A stretch of 64,000 nucleotides of DNA from Chondrus crispus. Taxonomy: Eukaryota > Rhodophyta > Florideophyceae > Gigartinales > Gigartinaceae. The stretch is taken from contig NW_005179102.1 of assembly GCF_000350225.1 (NCBI RefSeq), forward strand, positions 103,541 through 167,540. Direction: 5' to 3'. Position 1 is the first letter of the stretch; the number at the start of each line of letters is the position of its first letter. A model generated the notes under the pieces. It was not told where the DNA came from. It did no database searches and was given only the letters and a program-made list of their open reading frames with translations. The position numbers were made by a program, and so were the translations under genes. This document shows, piece by piece, positions 1 to 10,087 of the stretch.

Positions 1-1740
1 AACCGTCGCAAAGGACGAAAGGATGGACACCCTCCGGACGGGTACTCAAGCCCGTCCTCGTCATCCTCCTCTGACTCGGAGACCGACTCCGAGTCAGAGT
101 CCCTTACGGCCCCAACGCCGACGTTCGGCCCCAAACAGAAAAGGGTTTCTGTCTGGAAGCCGACGAACCACCGGTTCAGAGGTGTGTGCAACTACCGAGC
201 CTACCGCCTCGTGGATACCGACCCAACCCTGGACGACCGGGTCTACGCTACCACCCGTAAGAGGGTGCAGTACCTCCTCGTGGTCATGGGGGAGTACAAA
301 TTCAGCGGGGTAGATCCTATCAGGGTCATCAGTTTCCTGGCTCGCTGCAAGGAAAATTTTGACAACGCCAATATGACCGAGGCGATGGCCCTGATGGCCC
401 TACCCCATCTGCTGGCTCCGCCAGCGAAGGAAGCGTATGAGTCCCAGCGGGGACTGTACCGCAAATCTCAGGGGATCGCGAGCTGGGCCGCCGCCGTCAA
501 TTGGCTGTTGCGCACATATGCGACGAACCTCGAGATCGAGCGGGCCCTCACGGCATTGAGGGAGCTACGCCAGAAGCCGGGCGAACTGGAAACCGAGTAC
601 GCTACTCGAATGTCCACCGCCCTGGAGAGGTGCGGGGATGTGCACTCGGCATACGAGAGGACGACCCTCTTCATCGAGGGGCTCACCCCCGCGATCAAGC
701 CGCTGGTTTTACAAGCTCGAGAGGATCGACCGCGATCCTCGTTCGAGGATACCATCGCCCACGCGCGCTCGCACGGCGACGCCTTCCGGGCCCAGCACGG
801 GGCGGGGCGCTGCGTGGAATTCGGGAAGCCCCGCCCGGTTAAACAGGTTCTCGCTGCCCTGGATGGCGCCCCGTCGTCGTCGACCGGCCCCCCTCCCAGT
901 TTTCAAACGGCCCGGGGAGCCGAGAACTACTTCGCTACCGACGGTGACCTCGCCGGGGGGGCTCCTTCCCTCCCGACGGAAGAATCCTCCTTCAACGAAG
1001 GAGACTCGCTGTTCTACGGCGACCGGCGCAAGCCGTATCAACCCGCTCGAGAGCCCGCCGAGGGCTTTCGCGGACTTCCACCGGGGAAAACGTCCCGTAA
1101 TTACCAGAAGGATCTGCGGGGACCTCCCTCCACGCAGATCATCTGCTTCACCTGTTATCGGGTCGGGGACCACATTTCCCCCGACTGCGGTATAAAGGTG
1201 AAAGATGTATCCCTCGTACCCCATCAGTACGAGAAGTTGACCGCGGCCCAAAAGAGCCGAGTGCCTCCGGAGGCGTACCTCCGAGCCGTCGCCCTTCTCA
1301 GTTACGAGGCGAACCGGGTAATGAACCCCGAAGCCGTCGCTGGCCCGACGCCGCGTGCGGGCACCGGGACGAGGACCCCTCCGCCCCCCGGGGAAGCTCT
1401 TTCTCCTCCAAAAAACAAGGAGAACCTCAGCCTGCAGCCGCTGAGGTGGACACGGGCACGTCCCCGGATCTGTCGCCCAAGGAGGCGGAATCGTCCACAC
1501 CTCCCGAGACGGAGAAGCGGTACCGGATACTCGGCCGCAAACACACTGGGCTATCCCAGGGAGACCCCGACCCCGAAGGGCTCGGTACCTTACGCCGACC
1601 TTGGCGGAAAAACACCCCCCCGCCTGCAAGGGGTGTTAGCCATCCCGAGACAGTGCTCGCGCTGTCTCGGCGGAATTACAAGGTCTACGCAGACCTTGGA
1701 TTATCCCCGTCGATATTGGTGCGCCAGCTCACAATATTAG
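1..1740 (+). CDS. Gag polyprotein (5' partial)
   Basis: The frame is open from the first base; the first in-frame GTG start is at 184, but the codons before it read as a serine/acid-rich stretch that belongs to the protein. The segment from about base 185 to 780 is a retrotransposon Gag capsid domain: a YRAYRL motif, then GVDPIRVISFLARCK and NWLLRTYAT. It aligns by eye with the same region of the second element (YRTYRL, GQDPIAVLGFLARFK, NFLLRTYAT). A zinc knuckle follows near base 1140-1190, with spacing CX2CX5HX4C, one residue longer than the usual CX2CX4HX4C. The tail is proline-rich and ends at 1740, 330 bases after the frameshift site, so the unshifted product carries an extra C-terminal tail. 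Its role is to form the virus-like particle and bind genomic RNA. Confidence 0.85.
   Translation, partial: NRRKGRKDGHPPDGYSSPSSSSSSDSETDSESESLTAPTPTFGPKQKRVSVWKPTNHRFRGVCNYRAYRLVDTDPTLDDRVYATTRKRVQYLLVVMGEYKFSGVDPIRVISFLARCKENFDNANMTEAMALMALPHLLAPPAKEAYESQRGLYRKSQGIASWAAAVNWLLRTYATNLEIERALTALRELRQKPGELETEYATRMSTALERCGDVHSAYERTTLFIEGLTPAIKPLVLQAREDRPRSSFEDTIAHARSHGDAFRAQHGAGRCVEFGKPRPVKQVLAALDGAPSSSTGPPPSFQTARGAENYFATDGDLAGGAPSLPTEESSFNEGDSLFYGDRRKPYQPAREPAEGFRGLPPGKTSRNYQKDLRGPPSTQIICFTCYRVGDHISPDCGIKVKDVSLVPHQYEKLTAAQKSRVPPEAYLRAVALLSYEANRVMNPEAVAGPTPRAGTGTRTPPPPGEALSPPKNKENLSLQPLRWTRARPRICRPRRRNRPHLPRRRSGTGYSAANTLGYPRETPTPKGSVPYADLGGKTPPRLQGVLAIPRQCSRCLGGITRSTQTLDYPRRYWCASSQY
1410..1447 (+). 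promoter_or_regulatory. -1 programmed ribosomal frameshift signal (gag to pol)
   Basis: The heptamer AAAAAAC at 1410-1416 sits in the Gag frame as A AAA AAC, the canonical X XXY YYZ slippery phase. After a 7-base spacer, bases 1424-1431 (ACCTCAGC) pair perfectly with 1440-1447 (GCTGAGGT), giving an 8-bp stem with an 8-base loop. The pol frame is -1 relative to gag and has no stop between 1410 and 6084. The slippery site, spacer and stem are all seen directly; their function is inferred from the known rules of -1 frameshifting. Confidence 0.85.
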
Positions 1741-4700
1741 ATACAGGGGCTGGCTCCAATTTCGTACGGGCCGACACGCTTCCCTCCGGATGGGAGGCGC
1801 TGATTATTCCGGGTAAAATCCCGACGATCGCGGACGCCAATGGGAGACCATTGCGTACGAGCGGCCAAATCCCCCTCGTGGTGCGGTTAGGTGACCGTAC
1901 CATGAGGTGTACCTTCATCGTCTGTGAACGATTAGCCGCCCCCGTGATACTGGGGTGCAACTTTAACGACAAGTTCGTCGAAGCCATCTACCCCCGGCGG
2001 AAGGAGGTGGACCTGGACGATGGTACTAAGATCCCCATCGTCCGGAAGCCGGCGTCTCGGGCCGCGAAAGCCCCTCCCCTCCCGACGGAGCAAGAGTATG
2101 CCCCCGCCGCTGGGCGGACTTCCCCAAGGCTCAAGGTGTCGCGCGCCGTGGAGATCCCGGCGGGCACCCAGACTTGGGTATACGTCACAAGTGGACGGGC
2201 CGGACTCTCGGTCCTCGAGGCGAACCCGCAGTTATATGCGAAGCATCGGATCTCCCTCTCCAACGGGGTGGTGCACATCACCCCGTTGCAAGAGTTCAAG
2301 GTCCTCATGGCGAACTTCTCGACGGCCAACAAGAGGTTGTCGAAGAACCAAGTCGTTGGCTTCGTCACTCCCCCTCCGCTGGCGATGGTGCGCACGGCGA
2401 TGCCGTTGGACGCGGTCCTAGCCGCGGAATTCTCCGAGGGGAGCCCCCCTCTACAGGGCGAGAGGCCCCCTCGTGGAGCCCTCCCCCAAGCGGAGCCATC
2501 CCCTCCGTCGGAGTCTGTTCCCCTCGACCACCTGCCGGCGCAAGTGCGAGGGCAGGTCCGCACCATGCTCGCGCCCTACGCCGGAATGTGGGATGGAAAC
2601 TTGGGCGAGGTTCGAGCGACAGAGCATCGCATCGAACTCACCCCCGGCGCCAAGCCGTTTCGATGTCAGCCCTATCGAGCTGGTCCCCGCGCCCGGGAGG
2701 CGGAACAAGCCTCGGTTGACGAGATGTTAGCCGGCGGGGTAATTTCCCGGTCCAAGTCCGAATGGGCGTCCCCCGTCGTGCTCATCCCCAAGTCAGATGG
2801 GAGCCTCCGTTTCTGCATCGATTATCGACGGCTGAACGCGCTGACCGTGCGAGATACGTACCCCATCCCTCGCATGGACGAGTGTCTTGACACACTCGGG
2901 GAAGCCAAGGTCTTTTCTACCCTTGATTGTAACTCCGGGTACTGGCAAATTCCAGTCGCCAAGGAGGATCGACCGAAGACCACGTTTACGTGCCACGCCG
3001 GGACGTATCAATTCAACCGTATGCCCTTCGGGTTGATGAACGCCCCGGCTACCTTTCAACGTATGCTGGATATTATCCTCTCAGGCTATCGCTGGAAGAG
3101 CTGCCTCATCTACCTGGATGATATCATAATCTGCTCCAAGGATTATGACACGCACCTCAAGGATGTGGACGTAATACTCCGTGCTCTGCAGCAGGAGGGA
3201 TTATCACTTAAACTTAACAAGTGCAAGTTTTTCCAGGAGTCTGTCGAGTACCTGGGACATATCATCCGACCGGGCGAACTCGAAGTCCACCCGAGGAATG
3301 TGAAAGCGCTCTCAGAAGCGACTCAACCACGGACCCAGACCGAGCTGCGCTCGTTCTTGGGAATGTGTAATGTCTACCGACGTTTCGTCGAACATTTCGC
3401 CAAGATAGCGGCGCCCCTAACGGCTATGCTCCGAAAAGGAGAACCGGATGTCCTCCCCGATCTGGATGAAGAGCAGACCACGGCCTTCCAGACACTGAAG
3501 GAGTGTTTAATTTCGCCTCCGGTCTTAAAACTCCCACGACTGGGGCGCCCCTACTCACTGGACACGGATACGTCAGACGCTCAGTTGGGCTGCACACTAC
3601 TGCAGACCCACGAGGATGGACACCGATACCCTGTCGGATATTGGTCACGCACGCTCTCGTCAACGGAACGCAACTACTCGACAACCGAGAAGGAATGCCT
3701 CGCCATCGTATGGGCGGTACAGACGCTCCGCCCGTACCTGGAAAGGGAGCGGTTCACTGTCAACACCGACCACCACTCCCTGCGGTGGCTGATGAACCTC
3801 GCCGATGCGAGTGGCCGACTGGCCCGGTGGCGCTTGCGCCTTGCCGAATATGACTTCGACGTAACTTACGTGAAGGGAATCAAGAACTGCCTCGCCGATG
3901 CGCTGAGTCGTATCCCATCTACGGGAGGCACGACTATCCCGATCGACGAAGAAATTCCTTGCTACACCGTCATGAGTTTCGACGATGAGCCTCAGCATCA
4001 AGAGGAGACCTACGACACCACCGACGTCGAAATTTCCGCGGGCTGCTACGCACTGGACCCTCCGGCCTCGATGGCCGCGATAACCCACGAAGACTTCTCT
4101 CGTGAACAGCACTCTGATCCATTTTGTAAGGAGGTGACTTCCCGTCTGGAGAAGGGGGAGGGGTTCGCTGAATTGCGCCGGTCCCGATTCTTCGTGAATC
4201 AGGAAGGGCTGGTCTGCCGGAAAGCCCACCTCGACGGTGTGGAACAGATCGTGGTACCCACAACCCTCCGGGAAAGGTTGCTGTACTTGTCGCATTATCC
4301 CGCCACCTCCGGCCATCCGGGAGGCAGGCGATTGTTCTATACGCTAAGACAGCGGTTTTATTGGCCAAGCATGTCGGTGGACTCCTACTCGACCGTAAGG
4401 TTATGTCCCGACTGCGCGAAGGCACGCATCAAACTGCGGAAGCACAACTCTGAGTTGAAGACATTTCCTCCGTCAGGGCCCCTGGAGTACATCGCCATCG
4501 ACATTCTCGGCGAGCTCCCCCGGACACCAAGAGGAAACCGTTACCTCTTGGTGATGACGGACAGATACTCCAAGCTGACCAGGACAGTCCCGCTCAAGAG
4601 GATTGCCGCTGAAACGGTTGCGCAAGCGTTCATTTCCCACTGGGTGTTCGTATACGGCGCCCCAGTGAAACTTCTCTCCGATAACGGAGGACAATTCACC

Positions 4701-6086
4701 TCGAGGTTTTTCCTCGCCGTGTGCAAGATACTCTCAATTGAGAGCGTGTTCACCACGGCCTATCACCCCCAAACGAATGGGCAGGTGGAAAGATTCAACC
4801 GGACGTTGGTATCCACCCTCCGGCATTACCTCGCCGATAATCAACGTGACTGGGATCAGTACACGGATGCGCTGACGTACGGCTATAATTGCACGGCGAA
4901 CAGGATGATCGGTATGCGGCCGTTCGACCTGGTATTATCCCGGACCCCGAGTCCGTTATCCCTGCAACAAACGCCGCTGTTGGACCCATCCGCCTCAAGG
5001 GCGCAGTTCAAGATCCGCTACCTAGCGTGGCTCCGCAGCCTGATGTCGATGGCCAGCCGCAACTTGCTGGCCGGACAGGAGCGGTATAAGAACGATTTCG
5101 ATAATCGGATACGCCACCCCACCCCGGACTATCGGGTGGGGGATCAGGTACTCGTGAACCGCGAGGCTGCGCTACGCTCCGAGGAGCAAACGGACAAGGA
5201 CCGGGTTAACAATAAGCTCGCACCGCGAACCGAGGGACCCTTCCCTGTCGTACAGGTGGACGACCACACCGTCACCATCTTACGGGGGACGGGACTGAAG
5301 GACCGGCTCTCTCGCGTCCGGGTCGTCAGGTCTCCCCCGCTTCGTAGCAACGTGACAGACCCCCCGCTGGGACCGGGGTCCTCCAACGGGGAAGACGAAA
5401 ACCTCCCCGACGCGACCCCGTCGGAAGGGACCCCCGCGACGCCGGCGCTCGCAAGGCCGCGGCCGCCGGGGCTGATGGACGCCGTCATCGGCAGAGGTAC
5501 CGAGGACGGCCTCATACGTCTCGCTGGGTTCCGCTCTCGAATCGGGGCGAACCGCCCTGAAACAGCGGACCACCCCCCGCCGCCGGACTCAAGACCCGTA
5601 ACGAAGGACACGCGTCCCGTTACGCGCTCCCAAATGGCGAGGGAACCCCACGAGCCAACAGTGGGCCCTACAGAACCACCCGCGCCCCGCCGCGACAGGG
5701 CCTCCGCCCCCCCGGCGACCGACCCCGCTTACCGAGCGTTCATCTCGTCTGGTGCGGTGCACCTGGCCGCGAGGTGCACGTTCCGACCCGACGCCTTCCA
5801 CGTACCCCTACGCGTGCCATCGGGGCAGGCCATACCTCCGGCTTCCTCTGCCGGAGACCCCAACGACGTCTACGTCGTGCAATCGCTAACCGGGCACGGG
5901 CCGGGAGATGACGGGCTCCCCCTGTTTCGCGTACGTTGGTACGGGTACAGCGACGCCGAGTCGACCTGGGAGCCCGCCCGTCATATCGACTACAACACGG
6001 TCGCGCGATACTGCCGGAAAAAGCGGATACCCATCCCCCACCGCGCACTATGGGGGCATCCCGACAGCGTGGGACTCGGGAATTAG
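1446..6086 (+). CDS. Pol polyprotein: protease, RT, RNase H, integrase, chromodomain
   Basis: The first codon of this ORF is GTG, not ATG, and the frame is already open at 1410, so translation most likely enters by -1 frameshift from gag. Numbering from base 1446: aspartic protease LDTGAG with D99; reverse transcriptase with D494 (LDCNSGYW) and YLDD at 556-559; RNase H with D706/D708, E748 and D775; integrase with an HHCC finger (H950, H957, C987, C990) and catalytic D1019, D1079 and E1115; a GPF/Y-like module; a proline-rich linker; and a chromodomain at about 1440-1500 (VRWYGY, STWEP). All key residues are present over 1546 codons with no stop. The protein copies the element RNA, integrates the cDNA and probably targets chromatin through the chromodomain. 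Confidence 0.95.
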   Translation: MDTGTSPDLSPKEAESSTPPETEKRYRILGRKHTGLSQGDPDPEGLGTLRRPWRKNTPPPARGVSHPETVLALSRRNYKVYADLGLSPSILVRQLTILDTGAGSNFVRADTLPSGWEALIIPGKIPTIADANGRPLRTSGQIPLVVRLGDRTMRCTFIVCERLAAPVILGCNFNDKFVEAIYPRRKEVDLDDGTKIPIVRKPASRAAKAPPLPTEQEYAPAAGRTSPRLKVSRAVEIPAGTQTWVYVTSGRAGLSVLEANPQLYAKHRISLSNGVVHITPLQEFKVLMANFSTANKRLSKNQVVGFVTPPPLAMVRTAMPLDAVLAAEFSEGSPPLQGERPPRGALPQAEPSPPSESVPLDHLPAQVRGQVRTMLAPYAGMWDGNLGEVRATEHRIELTPGAKPFRCQPYRAGPRAREAEQASVDEMLAGGVISRSKSEWASPVVLIPKSDGSLRFCIDYRRLNALTVRDTYPIPRMDECLDTLGEAKVFSTLDCNSGYWQIPVAKEDRPKTTFTCHAGTYQFNRMPFGLMNAPATFQRMLDIILSGYRWKSCLIYLDDIIICSKDYDTHLKDVDVILRALQQEGLSLKLNKCKFFQESVEYLGHIIRPGELEVHPRNVKALSEATQPRTQTELRSFLGMCNVYRRFVEHFAKIAAPLTAMLRKGEPDVLPDLDEEQTTAFQTLKECLISPPVLKLPRLGRPYSLDTDTSDAQLGCTLLQTHEDGHRYPVGYWSRTLSSTERNYSTTEKECLAIVWAVQTLRPYLERERFTVNTDHHSLRWLMNLADASGRLARWRLRLAEYDFDVTYVKGIKNCLADALSRIPSTGGTTIPIDEEIPCYTVMSFDDEPQHQEETYDTTDVEISAGCYALDPPASMAAITHEDFSREQHSDPFCKEVTSRLEKGEGFAELRRSRFFVNQEGLVCRKAHLDGVEQIVVPTTLRERLLYLSHYPATSGHPGGRRLFYTLRQRFYWPSMSVDSYSTVRLCPDCAKARIKLRKHNSELKTFPPSGPLEYIAIDILGELPRTPRGNRYLLVMTDRYSKLTRTVPLKRIAAETVAQAFISHWVFVYGAPVKLLSDNGGQFTSRFFLAVCKILSIESVFTTAYHPQTNGQVERFNRTLVSTLRHYLADNQRDWDQYTDALTYGYNCTANRMIGMRPFDLVLSRTPSPLSLQQTPLLDPSASRAQFKIRYLAWLRSLMSMASRNLLAGQERYKNDFDNRIRHPTPDYRVGDQVLVNREAALRSEEQTDKDRVNNKLAPRTEGPFPVVQVDDHTVTILRGTGLKDRLSRVRVVRSPPLRSNVTDPPLGPGSSNGEDENLPDATPSEGTPATPALARPRPPGLMDAVIGRGTEDGLIRLAGFRSRIGANRPETADHPPPPDSRPVTKDTRPVTRSQMAREPHEPTVGPTEPPAPRRDRASAPPATDPAYRAFISSGAVHLAARCTFRPDAFHVPLRVPSGQAIPPASSAGDPNDVYVVQSLTGHGPGDDGLPLFRVRWYGYSDAESTWEPARHIDYNTVARYCRKKRIPIPHRALWGHPDSVGLGN

Positions 6087-6349
6087 AAGGGTGAACCGCG
6101 CCCCCGTACCTTCTCAGGAGGTACGCGGGGTAGTTACCATAAGACCCATGGAAACACGCTTCTGTACAGCGCGACTCGCCACCGGACGGCCGGCCCCGAC
6201 AATGTTGGTCGCAGCGAATGACCCTCAATTTTTGGTTTCGATTTTTGGAAAGGGAAGTCTAAAACTGGTTAAATTTTTTGGGGGGGGGGGTTGTCCTCTG
6301 TGCCAGCGGGGCCTCATCGAGCGGCCAGCAAGAACGCCGAGCGGACGGT

Positions 6350-7010
6350 ATGAAGTGGCGTGGCGAACTACGATACTCGCTCGACGAGGTAAATGACTCG
6401 CCTGTGCGAGGAGTAACGACAATACCCGCCTGCCGAGGACTCTATCCGTGCCTCCCTTCGAGGAGAACTACAATACTCGCTCGACGAGGGAATTGACTCG
6501 CCTATGCGAGGAGCAACGTTAATCCCTGCCTCCCTTCGTGGAGAACTACAATACTCGTTCGACGAGGGAATTGACTCGCCTATGCGAGGAGTATCGTCAA
6601 TCGGTGCCTCCCTTCGTGGAGAACCACGATACTCGCTCGACGAGGTAAATGACTCGCCTGTGCGAAGAGTAACGACAATACTCGCCGGCCGAGGACTCTG
6701 GCCGTGCTTCCCTCCGTGGAGAATTACAATACTCGCTCGACGAGGGAATTGACTCGCCTATGCGAGGAGCAACGTCAATCCGTGCCTCCCTTTGCGGAGA
6801 ATTACAGTACTCGCTCGACGAGGGAATTGACTCGCCTTTGCGAGGAGTAACGTTAATACTCGCCTGACGAGGACCCTATCCGTGCCACCTTTCGTGAAGA
6901 ATTGCAGTACTCGCTCGACGAGGGAATTGACTCGCCTGAGCAAGGAGTAACGACAATACTCGCTGGACGCGAACTCTGTCCGACCCCACCCTTCGAAAAA
7001 CCGGTCGGTA
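6350..7010 (+). repeat. Minisatellite, 78-100-bp unit, inside the LTR element
   Basis: About seven units share the core CTCGCTCGACGAGG followed by GACTCGCC and TGCGAGGAG. Spacing alternates between about 78 and 100 bases because some units carry an extra 20-odd bases (GCCTGCCGAGGACTC type). The core is rich in short inverted repeats such as CTCG/CGAG, so the RNA could fold into a row of hairpins. It lies between the pol stop and the end of the opposite-strand ORF. Several overlapping ORFs on both strands here are only the repeat being read. Confidence 0.85.
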
Positions 7011-7143
7011 CTTACCCCAGAAGGCCCTCGGAGGGAGGAACTGACTCCCCCGAACGGACAGGGTGCACTGACCCACGCGGCGGACCCGGACGAAAGGGGG
7101 TAAGTGACTAGTTTACTCGTCGCACTACAGTGGGTAAGACCGA

Positions 7144-8931
7144 CTAGGATCCTGCCGGTACGCCTCCCTCTTCTTCGTAGTCAGCCAAGGACTCCTCCGG
7201 CACCGCGTCCCCCACGGGAGCCCCCTTCGCGCCCGACACCTCCGTCGGCCCCGCCGCCTCGGCTGCCAAGGCCATCTCAAGACCCTCCGCGACAAGAGCG
7301 GGTGTCCCCGTTGCCACCGCCAAGTCACCCGGTGGCTCGGGCTCGGTCACCCCCTCGCCCCTCGCCGGGGATGAGACGGGCTCCCCCACCTCTGTCGTGG
7401 GGGTCGTTCCTGCCACGAGGCGTCGCACCCTCTCCCTGAGGCGGGGATTGTCCAGCAGCGCCCGTAACTCCGCGTCCGACATCGTCGTCGGATCGCGCTC
7501 CCTCGCCACCTCTATCGGCGGATCTCCCGGTCCCTTCTCGCCGCCCATCTCCACGTCCGCCGGGGACGGCGAGACGACCGACACCAGCGCGCGCGCGCTC
7601 GGGGACGCGTCATCGCGCCCTCCACCGGGTGCCTTCCCGAAACCGACCCCGCGTCGCGGTCCGCGCGCTCCGCCGGCCTCTCCGGCGGGTCCATCACCGC
7701 GTCGCCGCACGCGAACCACTCCGGGGTCCTCCCCCGGGACATCCTCGCGTCTCCGAACGCGCTCCTCGCCGCCACCACCACCGGCGTCGACCTCCTCCGC
7801 CTCCCGTAAGTACTCGGGCTGAGCGAGAGTGAGAGATCCGGACTCGATCCGTACCCAGTTTCCGCGGTCAGCTCGACCCGCGTCGTGCCTCCGCCCAGGG
7901 GAGTTATGTCTCGACCGGGGGTTATCGAAGTGATGCCCCTGATTGTATGGCACGCGAGGCCAATCAATGGCCTCGTGAAGATCTAACAGGGCTTGTAAGC
8001 GATCCTGCAGCACCGCCCCGCCTAACACTCGTGTGAGGTCCAAGCGTCTTAACCACTCCACAACCATAGTTGGGAGGACATACAACCGCCCGTCGTAGGT
8101 CGACCATAAGAAGCGCTTAGCGACAATGGCGAGCCACTCGCTCAGGAAGACCATCCAGCGGGGAGATTGAGGATCGGCCATCATACTCATCCCATAATAC
8201 ACCAAACACGGTGGCAATTCCGCAAGGAAGTCCGCAGGGACTTCGTACTGCGCAAACCACGCGGGTAGCTCGGGGTACCGCGCGGTCAGGACGTCGCGTT
8301 CGAATGAGGTAATTTCTACCCACTCGTACGCGACGAAGACCCCCATCCGGTTCCGCATCCGACGCTCATACTTCAGCTTTTGGTGCATCGCGGGGTCTCT
8401 CCTCCGCTCGGGCTGACTCTCGAACCCTGGAGGGAGGATCGGCTCGATCCAGGACATCAGCTCAACCGCTGGCTCCTCCTCCCGTAGACGGAGATTGTCC
8501 ATAACCCGCTTTAATCCAGCGACATACACCCGGTCGGCCTCCGTGCGATAGGCCCACGTATCTAAGTCCCACGCCCGAGGGACGGTCCGATTGCAAGGTG
8601 TCCGGCGCATCCGCTGCCGAAGTAACTCCACGAAGGCCACCCGGGCCCGCGTGTCCTCCCGCCGAAACCCTGGGCGTAGGAACTTAGGCTCCACAACCAA
8701 ACGGTGTGAGAAGTCCCTGGATGTCACAGCCGCCAGGCTGAGCCCCCCCGGGAGCTCCCCGGTCGCTGCAGCGTAACGCTGAATCATCTCCGCATCGCGC
8801 AAGCCCGCGGGGGACAAAAACGGCGCCCTCTCGAAAAGAAGTGCGTTGTCGTACATATTTCGTCCCCATAAGTCGTCCGGGCGGGGCCATTCCTCGTCCC
8901 GGTCGACCGGACGTACCCCGAAGGTGTACAT
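7144..8931 (-). CDS. Opposite-strand accessory ORF within LTR retrotransposon, unknown function
   Basis: An ATG-started frame of 595 codons runs antisense to gag-pol between pol and the 3' LTR. Residues 1 to about 340 look like a folded protein: balanced composition, many Trp/Tyr and segments such as FVAYEWVEITSFERD and MVVEWLRRLDL. Residues 340-595 are low-complexity Gly/Pro/Glu/Arg-rich. I do not recognise a family. Extra ORFs in this position, including antisense ones, are known in some plant Tat-lineage Gypsy elements, so an accessory retrotransposon gene is the best reading. A captured host gene or a chance ORF in GC-rich DNA are alternatives; the tail is the part most likely to be open by chance. 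Confidence 0.6.
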   Translation of the reverse strand: MYTFGVRPVDRDEEWPRPDDLWGRNMYDNALLFERAPFLSPAGLRDAEMIQRYAAATGELPGGLSLAAVTSRDFSHRLVVEPKFLRPGFRREDTRARVAFVELLRQRMRRTPCNRTVPRAWDLDTWAYRTEADRVYVAGLKRVMDNLRLREEEPAVELMSWIEPILPPGFESQPERRRDPAMHQKLKYERRMRNRMGVFVAYEWVEITSFERDVLTARYPELPAWFAQYEVPADFLAELPPCLVYYGMSMMADPQSPRWMVFLSEWLAIVAKRFLWSTYDGRLYVLPTMVVEWLRRLDLTRVLGGAVLQDRLQALLDLHEAIDWPRVPYNQGHHFDNPRSRHNSPGRRHDAGRADRGNWVRIESGSLTLAQPEYLREAEEVDAGGGGGEERVRRREDVPGEDPGVVRVRRRGDGPAGEAGGARGPRRGVGFGKAPGGGRDDASPSARALVSVVSPSPADVEMGGEKGPGDPPIEVARERDPTTMSDAELRALLDNPRLRERVRRLVAGTTPTTEVGEPVSSPARGEGVTEPEPPGDLAVATGTPALVAEGLEMALAAEAAGPTEVSGAKGAPVGDAVPEESLADYEEEGGVPAGS

Positions 8932-9660
8932 GCCCCCCCTTTTTCGGCTGCTCTGGACGTCGGGATCGGAGACGGAGCCTCGTGGGCGACACTAAAGAAA
9001 CAGAAAAAAAACGAGGCAGGGGTCTCGCGCGTCGGACGATGGCACGATATCGGTACCTCGCACCGTACTACCCTCTTGTAACAGAGTTTCCCCCTCCTCG
9101 CGCGCTATCGCGCCGCCGGGAGATTGTACGCTGTCCCGGGACGGTACACGCCTCCGCCAGAATCCTCATCCATAGGGATGCCCGATTTGAAGAAAGGGGC
9201 TGTAGGAGAATGGTTAATTTCGTTTAAATTTGCAGACAGCGGGAGTGACTCCCGCTCCCTCCAAGGGGGCGCGCCGTCGGTTCGACCCGTCCGACACCGC
9301 CGGGAGCACACCAACCTCCGGCGGATCCTCGGACCGCGCGTCGTTATCCCCACCCGACGGCGTGTTCTTCCGCCAACGGGTGATGGGTAAGCCCCGGCGC
9401 TCGCCGAACGAAGCGCGTCTACACTCTCGCGCGTGTCCACCCCTCCCCTTCCCAGGGGGGTGAAATAAGCTATCTCCCTCGAGGACGCCGGACCCCTCTC
9501 GCCCTCGTGGTGAGAGTGCCCCCTCCTTTCCTAAGGGAGAAATTTCTGACCCGGGCGACGAGGGAATCGGTTCCTCGCGCTCACTCGCCCCTCGACACCG
9601 CCGCGCACGACATCCTCCGCCCCCACCAAAAAAGGAAAGAAAAGGGAGAGAGAAGGGGGA

Positions 9661-9830
9661 AGGAAGGTCGCGTGGTCAGGGGGACACGCTGGCGCTGATC
9701 CAAGGAAGGTCGCGTGGTCAGGGGGACACGCTGGCGCTGATCCAAGGAAGGTCGCGTGGTCAGGGGGACACGCTGGCGCTGATCCAAGGAAGGTCGCGTG
9801 GTCAGGGGGACACGCTCGCGCTGATCGCCG
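9661..9830 (+). repeat. 42-bp tandem repeat, four copies
   Basis: The unit starts AGGAAGGTCGCGTGGTC and ends GCGCTGATCCA, with copies starting at 9661, 9703, 9745 and 9787. The period of 42 is a multiple of three and makes a 14-residue peptide repeat on the - strand, which is probably an accident. A purine-rich run (about 9629-9665) precedes it. The rest of 8932-10072 shows no gene that I can support. Confidence 0.9.
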
Positions 9831-10072
9831 GGAAGGATGGGCCAATAAGTTCAACGACAAGGCACCACACGGAAGCCAGGGAGGCAAGGTTCGGACCGAG
9901 GACACCGCTTCCCATTTCATGTCGCACGCGTACTCGCGGACGCGACCCACCTCACCTCCTCTCCCGACCGCTCGCCTGATCCTCGCAAAGCGGACTCTAA
10001 CTGCGGAGGGCGGGTATGTCGGCAAGGGCGGGGCAATGACCGCCGGATTCAAGGTTCGCGGGGACGCTCTAC

Positions 10073-10087
10073 TCTGAGAGGGGGCTA
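10073..10087 (+). promoter_or_regulatory. Polypurine tract for plus-strand priming
   Basis: GAGAGGGGG lies directly before the inferred LTR start TGTAG, the expected position and composition for the plus-strand primer of an LTR retrotransposon. The second element has a comparable purine run (AAGGAAGGGGG in its own orientation) beside a TGTAG start, which supports the assignment. Confidence 0.6.

Noticed and set aside
709-1629. 306-codon - strand ORF opposite gag
   Set aside because: GC-rich shadow of the gag and pol frames with no domain; gag homology on the + strand is clear.
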